This document shows, in pieces, positions 8,178-15,496 of a stretch of 64,000 nt of DNA (position 1 is its first letter; the number at the start of each line of letters is the position of its first letter). The stretch comes from Firmicutes bacterium ADurb.Bin193. Lineage in GTDB: Bacteria; Bacillota; Clostridia; Monoglobales; Firm-18. The stretch covers positions 1-64,000 of the forward strand of contig MWCQ01000009.1 in assembly GCA_002070105.1 (NCBI GenBank). Direction: 5' to 3'. Made by a program: the position numbers and the translations under genes. Below the pieces are notes generated by a model. That model searched no databases. It was not told where the DNA came from and was given only the letters and a program-made list of their open reading frames with translations.

Positions 8178-9131
8178 ATGATAAATATGGAAACAAGGCT
8201 TACGAGGCTTCTTAAAATTAAATACCCCGTAATTCAAGGCGGTATGGCATGGGTTGCGGACGAACATCTTGCGGCGGCCGTGTCCAATGCGGGCGGGCTA
8301 GGGCTTATCGCCGGCGGCGGTGCGCCGAAGGAAGTTATCAGGGATAAAATTATAAAGGCAAAAACTCTAACCGACAAGCCCTTCGGTCTAAATATTATGC
8401 TTATGTCGCCCTTTGCTGATGACCTTGCGGTTCTTGCGGTTGAGGAGGGCGTTAAAATTATAACCACAGGGGCGGGAAGCCCTAAAAAATATATTGATAT
8501 GTGGAAGGAAAACGGTATTACGGTTATCCCCGTCGTCGCCTCGGCGGCGCAGGCAATTAAAATGGAAAGCATCGGCGCGGACGCGGTTGTCGGCGAGGGC
8601 TGTGAGGCGGGCGGACATATCGGAGAGCTTACTACCATGTCGCTTATCCCCCAGCTTGTAAACGCGGTTTCAATCCCCGTCGTTGCGGCGGGCGGAATCG
8701 CAAGCGGTGCGGGGGTTGCGGCGGCGTTCATGCTCGGCGCGGAGGGTGTACAATGCGGAACCTGCTTTATCGCCTCAACGGAGTGTACCGCTCACCAAAA
8801 TTATAAGGATATGGTTGTTAAGGCATCGGACATTTCCACAACAGTAACGGGAAGGTCAACGGGTCATCCCGTGCGGTCATTAAAATCTCCGCTGTCGAGG
8901 AAGTATCAGGCGATGGAGAAAAACGGTGCGACCTTTGAGGAGCTTGAAAACCTGGCGCTCGGCTCTTTGGGAAGGGCAGTTACGGAGGGCGATATTTCGA
9001 CGGGAACCTTTATGGCGGGACAGATAGCGGGGCTTGTTAAGGATATTAAGCCCTGCAAAAACATTATCGAGGATATGCTTTCGGAGGCTTTAAGTATAAT
9101 GAAAAATAATTTCGTGAGGTTTGGGGGGTAA
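8178..9131 (+). CDS. fabK: Enoyl-ACP reductase II (FMN type)
   Basis: FMN-dependent reductase that performs the last step of each elongation cycle, in place of FabI. The 317-residue product is a 2-nitropropane-dioxygenase/FabK-type TIM barrel: YPVIQGGMAWVAD near residue 15, GEGCEAGGHIGE with the conserved His, VVAAGGIASG (phosphate/FMN loop), and the TGRSTGHPVRSLKSP segment. ATG 8178 has GGAG 11 bases upstream. No FabI is visible in the window, so FabK is probably the main enoyl reductase. Confidence 0.94.
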   Translation: MINMETRLTRLLKIKYPVIQGGMAWVADEHLAAAVSNAGGLGLIAGGGAPKEVIRDKIIKAKTLTDKPFGLNIMLMSPFADDLAVLAVEEGVKIITTGAGSPKKYIDMWKENGITVIPVVASAAQAIKMESIGADAVVGEGCEAGGHIGELTTMSLIPQLVNAVSIPVVAAGGIASGAGVAAAFMLGAEGVQCGTCFIASTECTAHQNYKDMVVKASDISTTVTGRSTGHPVRSLKSPLSRKYQAMEKNGATFEELENLALGSLGRAVTEGDISTGTFMAGQIAGLVKDIKPCKNIIEDMLSEALSIMKNNFVRFGG

Positions 9132-9133
9132 CT

Positions 9134-9862
9134 ATGGTTGCGCTTGTTACAGGCTCGTCAAGAGGTATAGGGCGGGCGACGGCAATCGAGCTTGCAAAAT
9201 GCGGTTTTGATATTGCGGTTAACTATTGCGGGAACAAGGAAAAGGCCGAGGAAACGGCAGAGCTTTGCAGACAACACGGAGTACGGGCAGAGGTCTTTTG
9301 CGCGGATGTTTCGGATTTTTCCGCCTGCGGTGAGATGGTTGCCGCCATTGAAAAAGAGCTTGGATTTATCGATGTTCTTGTGAACAATGCGGGGATTACG
9401 CGGGACGGACTTTTGATGCGTATGGACGAGGAGCAGTTTGATGCGGTTTATTTTACAAACCTGAAAAGCGTATATAACCTTTCAAAACTTGTAATTTCCC
9501 GAATGATGAAAAACCGTTTCGGAAGGATTATAAACATTTCATCGGTTGCGGGGATTTACGGCAATGCGGGGCAGGTTAATTACTCCTCCGCAAAGGCGGG
9601 AGTTATAGGCTTTACAAAGGCTCTTGCGAAGGAAGCGGGTTCGAGGGGGATAACGGTAAACGCCGTTGCGCCAGGTTTTATCGAAACGGATATGACCGCT
9701 TCGCTTCCCGATAGTTTTAAAGAAGAGGCTCTTTCAAGAATCAGCTTAAAGCGTTTCGGAAATGCGGAGGAAATTGCGAAAACAGTCGCATTTCTCGCCT
9801 CGGAAGATGCATCATATATTACCGGACAGACTATTGAGGTTTCGGGAGGTATATCTCTATGA
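9134..9862 (+). CDS. fabG: 3-oxoacyl-ACP reductase
   Basis: NADPH-dependent SDR that reduces 3-ketoacyl-ACP. The 242-residue product has the Rossmann signature VTGSSRGIGRA (residues 5-15), NNAGITRDGLLMRM, catalytic Ser in ISSVAGIYGN and the YSSAKAG Tyr/Lys pair. It is two bases downstream of fabK and overlaps fabF by an ATGA junction, so translation is coupled. Confidence 0.96.
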   Translation: MVALVTGSSRGIGRATAIELAKCGFDIAVNYCGNKEKAEETAELCRQHGVRAEVFCADVSDFSACGEMVAAIEKELGFIDVLVNNAGITRDGLLMRMDEEQFDAVYFTNLKSVYNLSKLVISRMMKNRFGRIINISSVAGIYGNAGQVNYSSAKAGVIGFTKALAKEAGSRGITVNAVAPGFIETDMTASLPDSFKEEALSRISLKRFGNAEEIAKTVAFLASEDASYITGQTIEVSGGISL

Positions 9863-11094
9863 ACAAGGTTGTAATAACCGGAATGGGTGTAATTTCTCCG
9901 CTCGGAAACGATGTTGAAACTTTTTTTGATAATCTTGCCGCAGGGAAAAACGGAATTTCATATATCGAGTCCTTTGATGCTTCCGACAGCAAGGTTAAAC
10001 TTGCGGCGGAGGTTAAGGACTTTTCGCCCGAAGAGCTTTTTGAGAAAAAAGAGGCAAAAAGAATGGACCGCTATTGTCAGTTTGCGATGGCGGCTTCGAT
10101 GTATGCAATGACTGACAGTAAGCTTGATGTCGGGCTTTGTGACGAGTACCGAAGCGGCGTTATCATCGGGAGCGGAATCGGCGGTATGACGACCTATGAG
10201 TCGGAGCATATAAAGTTTATCGAAAAAGGAGCGGGTCGGGTTTCTCCGCTTTTTATCCCTATGATGATAAGCAACATCGCATCGGGGACGGTTTCAATAA
10301 AGTATGGATTTAAGGGGGCTAATTTCTGCCCCGTTACTGCCTGCGCATCCGGCGCACACGCCATAGGCGAGGCGTTTCGGCTTATTAAGCACGGGTATAT
10401 GGACATAGTTATTACAGGCGGCGCCGAAGCGACCATAACGCCGTTTGCTGTTGCGGGATTTGCGAACATGACCGCTCTTTCTACATCGGATGACCCCAAT
10501 GCGGCAAGCCTTCCCTTTGATATTCGCAGAGACGGCTTTGTAATGGGCGAGGGTGCGGGAATACTTGTTTTGGAAAGCGAGCAGAGCGCAAAGAAAAGAA
10601 ACGCAAGAATATATGCCGAGCTTGCGGGATACGGCGCCACGGGGGATGCGTATCACATCACAAGCCCCGACCCCGAGGGTAAGGGAGCGGCGCGCGCAAT
10701 GACCGATGCGATAAATGAAGCGGGAATTGCACCCGGGGACATAGACTATATAAACGCACACGGAACGGGAACGCCGCTTAATGATAAGTTTGAAACAACC
10801 GCCATAAAAGCGGCATTGGGAGACCATGCATATAAAACCAGCATTTCATCCACCAAGTCAATGACGGGGCATCTTCTCGGTGCGGCGGGCGCCATTGAGG
10901 CGATTATATCGGTAATGGCAATCAACAAGGGCATTGTTCCGCCTACAATCAACTGCATCCGGCCCGACCCCGAGCTTGACCTTGACTATACACCGCTTAA
11001 GGCAAGAGTAAAGACGGTAAATAATGTTATTAGCAACTCCCTGGGCTTTGGCGGACACAACGCGGCCCTTCTTATAAGGAGGTACGAAGGATGA
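9859..11094 (+). CDS. fabF: 3-oxoacyl-ACP synthase II
   Basis: Elongating ketosynthase. The 411-residue product has the Cys-His-His triad: [12 protein letters not shown] (Cys near 163), [12 protein letters not shown] and [13 protein letters not shown]. Start and stop both overlap neighbours (fabG and accB), so the fab and acc parts belong to one transcript. No acpP gene was found in this cluster, although FabF often neighbours it. Confidence 0.97.
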   Translation: MNKVVITGMGVISPLGNDVETFFDNLAAGKNGISYIESFDASDSKVKLAAEVKDFSPEELFEKKEAKRMDRYCQFAMAASMYAMTDSKLDVGLCDEYRSGVIIGSGIGGMTTYESEHIKFIEKGAGRVSPLFIPMMISNIASGTVSIKYGFKGANFCPVTACASGAHAIGEAFRLIKHGYMDIVITGGAEATITPFAVAGFANMTALSTSDDPNAASLPFDIRRDGFVMGEGAGILVLESEQSAKKRNARIYAELAGYGATGDAYHITSPDPEGKGAARAMTDAINEAGIAPGDIDYINAHGTGTPLNDKFETTAIKAALGDHAYKTSISSTKSMTGHLLGAAGAIEAIISVMAINKGIVPPTINCIRPDPELDLDYTPLKARVKTVNNVISNSLGFGGHNAALLIRRYEG

Positions 11095-11531
11095 ATTTTG
11101 AAGAGCTGAAAAAGTTTACATTTGAGCTTATCGAAAAGATTGAAAACAGCGGAATCGAATGCGTAAGCGTGGAATTTGAGCAGACGAAAATTTCCGTTGT
11201 AAACAGCGGTAGGTTACTTACAAGCTCTGTTGCAACGGAAAACGCATACTCTTCCTCCGCTGCGGACACGGCGCCTGCGGCTTTTACAGCAGCTAATAAA
11301 AATACCGTCAACGCGCCGATGGTGGGGACTTTTTACAGGGCTCCCGCACCTGATGCAAAGCCGTTTGTAGAAGTTGGCGACAAAATCTGCAAGGGCGAAA
11401 CAATCTGCATTATTGAAGCAATGAAGCTTATGAACGAAATAGAGTCTGACAAAAGCGGTGTTGTCAAAGAAATCCTTGTTCAAAACGGGGATGTGGTGGA
11501 ATTCGGGCAGCCGCTTATTGTAGTGGAATAA
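11091..11531 (+). CDS. accB: Biotin carboxyl carrier protein of acetyl-CoA carboxylase
   Basis: Carries biotin between AccC and the AccAD transferase. The 146-residue product has an N-terminal helical region, an Ala/Thr/Ser-rich linker at about residues 50-70, and the biotinyl domain [15 protein letters not shown] to the C-terminus with the biotinylation motif [10 protein letters not shown] (Lys about 111). It overlaps fabF by four bases. The stretch to fabZ holds repeat copy B. Confidence 0.96.
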   Translation: MNFEELKKFTFELIEKIENSGIECVSVEFEQTKISVVNSGRLLTSSVATENAYSSSAADTAPAAFTAANKNTVNAPMVGTFYRAPAPDAKPFVEVGDKICKGETICIIEAMKLMNEIESDKSGVVKEILVQNGDVVEFGQPLIVVE

Positions 11532-11630
11532 ATAAAGCGTTTCGGCGCGTAGCGCTTTCCGAAACGCATCCGCTCGCCGCGCGAGCGTGAGCGAAGGCGG
11601 AATTTATTTTCGCCGAAGCGTTAAATTAAA
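11530..11630 (+). repeat. Palindromic intergenic repeat, copy B
   Basis: Copy of the 8033-8130 element between accB and fabZ. It contains three successive hairpins: GCGTTTCGG/CCGAAACGC, CGCTCGC/GCGAGCG with a three-base loop, and GGCG/CGCC around an AT core. Its ends, AAAGCGTTTCGGCG and CGCCGAAGCGTT, are near-inverted repeats of each other. No ORF; the internal GAGCGTGAGCGAAGG stretch is absent from copy A. Confidence 0.75.
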
Positions 11631-11646
11631 TGGGGTGTGAATATAT

Positions 11647-12069
11647 ATGCTTGAAAGACACCAAATTGAAGCTATAATTCCGCACAGAAAGCCCATGCTT
11701 CTTATTGACAGGATTTTGAAGGTTAGTGCGGGGGAGTATGCAATAGGCGAGATGACCGTTATAGGTAACGAGTTCTTTTTCGGGGGGCATTTTCCCGATA
11801 ATCCCGTTATGCCCGGCGTTATTATAATAGAGGCAATGGCGCAGACCGGCGCGGTAAGCATACTTATGCTTGACGAATTCAAAGGGAAAACGGGCTATTT
11901 CGCGGGGATTGACAATGCACGCTTTAAGGCAAAGGTTTTACCCGGTGACAAACTTACGCTTGAGGTTAGAATAACAAAACGGAAGGGACCAATCGGTGTC
12001 GGAGAGGGCGTTGCATATGTCGACGGTAAAAAGGTCGCTTATGCTACCCTGACATTTGCGATAGGGTGA
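11647..12069 (+). CDS. fabZ: 3-hydroxyacyl-ACP dehydratase
   Basis: Hot-dog-fold dehydratase of the elongation cycle. The 140-residue product has the catalytic His in GGHFPDNPVMPGV (near residue 47) and Glu in IIIEAMAQTGA, plus the characteristic IPHRKPMLLIDRI start. It lies between accB and accC in the same operon; its end runs into the accC ribosome binding region. Confidence 0.96.
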   Translation: MLERHQIEAIIPHRKPMLLIDRILKVSAGEYAIGEMTVIGNEFFFGGHFPDNPVMPGVIIIEAMAQTGAVSILMLDEFKGKTGYFAGIDNARFKAKVLPGDKLTLEVRITKRKGPIGVGEGVAYVDGKKVAYATLTFAIG

Positions 12070-12077
12070 GGGGTTTT

Positions 12078-13427
12078 ATGTTTAAAAAGATACTTATCGC
12101 CAATCGGGGCGAAATCGCCGTCAGAATTATAAGAACCTGCCGTGATATGGGCATTATCAGCGTTGCCGTGCACTCTGAGGCGGACCGTGACGCACTTCAT
12201 GTTCAGATTGCGGACGAATCCGTCTGCATAGGCAAGGCACATGCAAAAGACAGCTATCTCAATATGGACAGGATTATATCCGCCGCCCTTGCTACGGGGG
12301 CGGAAGCAATACACCCGGGGTTCGGCTTTCTGTCAGAAAACTGCAAGTTCGCCGAAAAATGCGAGGAGTACGGGCTTGTGTTTATCGGACCGAGCCATAG
12401 GTCAATGCGCCTTATGGGCGATAAAATCGAAGCGAGAAAAACCGCCCATGCGGCAGGCGTGCCCATAACCCCCGGCTCTACCGGCGAGGTTTCATCGTTT
12501 GAGGAGGCGCTAAAAATCGCAAACCGCATCGGCTATCCGCTTATGATTAAAGCGGCGGCGGGCGGCGGCGGGCGCGGGATAAGAAGGGTTGAAGGCGCCG
12601 ACGGATTTGAGGCTTTATACAACGCCGCAAAAAATGAGGCAGTCGCCTGCTTTGGCGACGGAAGGCTTTACATTGAAAAATATATAGTAAACCCAAGGCA
12701 TATTGAGGTTCAGGTTCTTGCGGACAGCCATGGGAATACGGTGCATCTTTACGACAGGGACTGCACTGTCCAGCGCAGGCATCAGAAAATGCTTGAGGAG
12801 GCGCCCTCATCCTATATAAACGACAAGGTCAGGGAAAAGATGGGAAAGTGCGCTGTGGAAATTGCCCGCCGTTGCGGGTATGTCAATGCGGGAACGGTTG
12901 AATTTTTGGTTGACAAAAACAGAAATTTTTATTTTTGCGAGATGAACACAAGAATCCAGGTGGAACACCCCGTTACGGAATCGATAATAGGGATTGACCT
13001 GATAAGAGAACAGATCAGAATCGCCGCGGGTGAAAAACTTCCGTTCTCTCAAAAGGATATAAAAATACGCGGCTTCGCAATGGAGTGCCGAATAAACGCC
13101 GAGGACGCGTCAAAAAACTTTGCGCCCGCCCCCGGCACGATACTTGAAATGCACCAGCCCGGCGGAATAGGCGTGAGGGTTGACAGCGGTGTTTATCAGG
13201 GCTATACAATCCCGCCCTTTTACGACAACATGATTTCAAAGTTAATCGTGACGGGCGAGACGAGGGCCGACTGTATTATGAGAATGAAGCGCGCCGTTTC
13301 GGAATATCTGTTCTATGGAATAACCACAAACATAGACTTTCATATAAGCGTTCTGAATAATGAAAAGTTTGTTTCGGGCGAATACGGTACGGATTTTTGC
13401 GATGAATTGTCGGGTGAGCTTAAATGA
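12078..13427 (+). CDS. accC: Biotin carboxylase subunit of acetyl-CoA carboxylase
   Basis: ATP-grasp enzyme that carboxylates the biotin on AccB. I place the start at ATG 12078 ([18 protein letters not shown]) behind GAGGGG; a GTG at 12066 would add four residues. The 449-residue product has [11 protein letters not shown], the glycine-rich ATP loop [59 protein letters not shown] and [10 protein letters not shown]. Length is typical. The stop overlaps accD by four bases. Confidence 0.97.
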   Translation: MFKKILIANRGEIAVRIIRTCRDMGIISVAVHSEADRDALHVQIADESVCIGKAHAKDSYLNMDRIISAALATGAEAIHPGFGFLSENCKFAEKCEEYGLVFIGPSHRSMRLMGDKIEARKTAHAAGVPITPGSTGEVSSFEEALKIANRIGYPLMIKAAAGGGGRGIRRVEGADGFEALYNAAKNEAVACFGDGRLYIEKYIVNPRHIEVQVLADSHGNTVHLYDRDCTVQRRHQKMLEEAPSSYINDKVREKMGKCAVEIARRCGYVNAGTVEFLVDKNRNFYFCEMNTRIQVEHPVTESIIGIDLIREQIRIAAGEKLPFSQKDIKIRGFAMECRINAEDASKNFAPAPGTILEMHQPGGIGVRVDSGVYQGYTIPPFYDNMISKLIVTGETRADCIMRMKRAVSEYLFYGITTNIDFHISVLNNEKFVSGEYGTDFCDELSGELK

Positions 13428-14209
13428 ACAATATAATGAATATGTTTAAAAAGACAAGGTATGCCACCATACCTGTCGTTCAGGAAAAGAAGGAACCGCA
13501 AAGGCCTTTAGACCCTGATTCCGAAAGACTGAACTCCAAACGAAGGATTGAGCTTACCGCCGACGCAGAGAGTTTTGAGCCCATGTTTGAAAACATACGG
13601 TCGGAAAATCCGCTCGGCTTTGAGGGCTATGACGAAAGGCTTGCCATGCTTTGCGAAAAGACAAATCTTACGGAGGCGGTTACAACAGGGGTTTGCACCG
13701 TTGAGGGCGTGAAAACCTGTATTGCCGTTATGGACAGCGAGTTTTTAATGGGCTCTATGGGCAGTGTCGTGGGTGAACGCCTTACCTGCCTTTTTGAGTA
13801 TGCAACCGAAAACTCTCTTCCCGTTGTCGTGTTCTGCGCCTCGGGCGGTGCGAGAATGCATGAGGGAATTTTTTCGCTTATGCAGATGGCGAAGGTTAGC
13901 GGAGCGGTGTGGAAGCATTCCCAGGCGGGGCTTCTTTATATCAGCGTTCTTACAGATCCTACAACCGGCGGCGTTACCGCAAGCTTTGCCATGCTTGGCG
14001 ATATTATTATTGCCGAGCCCAACGCGCTTGTCGGCTTTGCGGGAAGGCGGGTTATCGAGGGCACAATAAGCCAAAAACTCCCCGACAACTTTCAACGCGC
14101 CGAGTTCCTTTTAGAGCATGGTTTTGTTGATATATTATGCAAGCGGAATGAGCTTCGCACTACCATTGGGAAAATGTTAAAGCTTCATACCGGGGAGGAC
14201 ACAAAATGA
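13424..14209 (+). CDS. accD: Acetyl-CoA carboxylase carboxyltransferase beta subunit lacking the zinc finger
   Basis: Beta half of the carboxyltransferase that moves CO2 from biotin to acetyl-CoA. The catalytic crotonase-like core is intact: [32 protein letters not shown] and [11 protein letters not shown]. At 261 residues it is about 30 shorter than typical AccD (around 290). The missing part is the N-terminal Cys4 zinc ribbon: residues 10-50 run [17 protein letters not shown] then directly into RRIELTAD, with no CxxC pair at all. It overlaps accC and accA by ATGA junctions. The call is firm; the zinc-finger loss is the oddity. Confidence 0.93.
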   Translation: MNNIMNMFKKTRYATIPVVQEKKEPQRPLDPDSERLNSKRRIELTADAESFEPMFENIRSENPLGFEGYDERLAMLCEKTNLTEAVTTGVCTVEGVKTCIAVMDSEFLMGSMGSVVGERLTCLFEYATENSLPVVVFCASGGARMHEGIFSLMQMAKVSGAVWKHSQAGLLYISVLTDPTTGGVTASFAMLGDIIIAEPNALVGFAGRRVIEGTISQKLPDNFQRAEFLLEHGFVDILCKRNELRTTIGKMLKLHTGEDTK

Positions 14210-15006
14210 GAAGTCCGTATGAAAAGATGCAAATAGCGAAAAATGTTTCAAGACCGAATTTTTACAGCTATGTAAACGCAGTATTCGATGACTTTACGGA
14301 GCTTCACGGTGACAGGCTTTTCGGCGACGACAGCGCCATTGCGGGCGGAATTGCAAGGCTTGGTAAAATTCCCGTAACGGTTATCGGAACGGTTAAGGGC
14401 AACACCACAAACGAAAATATTCAGCGCAACTTCGGAATGCCAAACCCTGAGGGCTACCGCAAGGCGCTTCGGCTTATGCAACAGGCGGTAAAATTTCACC
14501 GCCCCGTTATCTGCCTTATCGATACACCCGGGGCATATCCCGGAGTAGGTGCGGAACAGCGTGGACAGGGCGAGGCGATTGCGAAAAACCTTATGTCTAT
14601 GATGTCATTAAAAACGCCTGTGATAAGCGTAATAACAGGCGAGGGCGGAAGTGGCGGTGCGTTGGCGCTTGCTGTGGCGAACACGGTTTATATGCTCGAA
14701 AACGCTGTTTACTCGGTTATTTCGGCAAACGGCTTTGCGTCTATTCTGTGGAAGGATGCTAAAAGGGAAAAAGAGGCGGCGGAGCTTATGAAGATGACCG
14801 CGCAGGACCTTTATGCGTTTAAGGTTGTGGATAAAATTATTCCGGAGCATCCCGACGGAGCTCACATCTCGCCCGAAATTACCTTTACCGCACTTAAAAA
14901 GGAGCTTACAAAGGATATTAAAAAGCTGACATCAATGAGTGAGGACGATATTTTAACAGGAAGATATGAAAAATTCCGAAGCTTCGGAGTTTTTACCAAG
15001 ATATAA
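14206..15006 (+). CDS. accA: Acetyl-CoA carboxylase carboxyltransferase alpha subunit
   Basis: Alpha half of the carboxyltransferase. The 266-residue product has the conserved ARHPxRP-like opening replaced by [19 protein letters not shown], then [53 protein letters not shown] and a C-terminal helix pair. It is shorter than E. coli AccA (about 319), lacking the N-terminal helix, which is common in Firmicutes. Last gene of the operon, followed by a clear terminator. Confidence 0.95.
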   Translation: MRSPYEKMQIAKNVSRPNFYSYVNAVFDDFTELHGDRLFGDDSAIAGGIARLGKIPVTVIGTVKGNTTNENIQRNFGMPNPEGYRKALRLMQQAVKFHRPVICLIDTPGAYPGVGAEQRGQGEAIAKNLMSMMSLKTPVISVITGEGGSGGALALAVANTVYMLENAVYSVISANGFASILWKDAKREKEAAELMKMTAQDLYAFKVVDKIIPEHPDGAHISPEITFTALKKELTKDIKKLTSMSEDDILTGRYEKFRSFGVFTKI

Positions 15007-15010
15007 GACT

Positions 15011-15046
15011 AAAAAGGATGCCGAACAATTAAAGTTAGGTATCCTT
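15011..15046 (+). terminator. Rho-independent terminator of the fab-acc operon
   Basis: AAAAAGGATGCC and GGTATCCTTTTT form a 12-pair stem with one G:T pair, ending in a T-tract, immediately after the accA stop. Confidence 0.85.
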
Positions 15047-15074
15047 TTTGATTTATAATATTTCTACTATTTTC

Positions 15075-15103
15075 TTTACATATTTTGTATTATTATGTAT
15101 AAT
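15075..15103 (+). promoter_or_regulatory. Strong promoter driving the small inverted-repeat element
   Basis: TTTACA (15075-15080) and perfect TATAAT (15098-15103) with a 17-base spacer. The predicted start near 15110 coincides with the left end of the inverted repeat AGCAGATGA. Confidence 0.7.
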
Positions 15104-15109
15104 GCAATA

Positions 15110-15316
15110 AGCAGATGACAGGAAATTGAAGGACGGTTAGCCAACTCCGTAAAGGAGGTGCTGCTATGAAATACATACCAAAAATTATTTTTTAGTTTTT
15201 GCGTTTCTTATAGCTTTTACTATAAAAGTAAAGTAACCGCCCTCCGGTCAAGGTAAGCGGCTACTAAACCCAATTATTTTGGCTAACCGTTCATACGGTT
15301 TAGCCTATCATCTGCT
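15110..15316 (+). ncRNA. Predicted small structured transcript bounded by an inverted repeat (type I toxin-like)
   Basis: The ends are inverted copies: AGCAGATGACAGG (15110-15122) against CCTATCATCTGCT (15304-15316, 12 of 13), and ACGGTTAGCC (15133-15142) against GGCTAACCGT (15281-15290). An RNA from the promoter at 15075-15103 would close on itself 5' to 3'. A strong AAAGGAGG (15151-15158) could pair with the later CCTCC near 15241. The right end carries TATAAT on the minus strand, directly before the same AGCAGATGA, so a convergent antisense start is possible. Compact folded mRNAs with buried ribosome sites are typical of type I toxin genes; the function here is inferred. Confidence 0.5.
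15166..15236 (+). pseudogene. Tiny hydrophobic peptide gene, interrupted by -1 frameshift at a T6 run
   Basis: ATG 15166 follows AAAGGAGGTGCTGCT, one of the best ribosome sites in the window, yet the frame stops after nine residues (MKYIPKIIF, TAG at 15193). The T6 run at 15188-15193 sits on the stop. A one-base backward slip, or one extra T, gives a 23-residue peptide that continues LVFAFLIAFTIKVK and ends at TAA 15234-15236: one hydrophobic helix with a basic tail, the shape of type I toxin peptides. It could be a broken gene, a sequencing homopolymer error, or real slippage; these cannot be separated from sequence alone. Confidence 0.45.
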
Positions 15317-15319
15317 ATT

Positions 15320-15451
15320 ATTATACCATAAAAGCGAAGCGAATTATGGTATAATTGCACATCGCCGTTTCCGAGCGCTTTTTGCGAGGAAAATTTCGGC
15401 GGTGCAATAAATTCCACGCGGAGCGTATAATAAACGCTTGCGTTTATTATA
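15320..15451. repeat. Cluster of three perfect palindromes downstream of ileS
   Basis: Three hairpins follow each other: ATTATACCATAA/TTATGGTATAAT (15320-15355), TTGCAC..CGCCG/CGGCG.GTGCAA (15355-15407), and TATAATAAACGC/GCGTTTATTATA (15426-15451) with a two-base loop. They lie between the small transcript and the end of ileS. They resemble mobile-derived palindromic units and may also help terminate the long minus-strand operon. No coding potential seen. Confidence 0.6.
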
Positions 15452-15496
15452 TCATAATTTATAAGTTTGTCAAGTGTTTGACCGATTATTTCTTTT

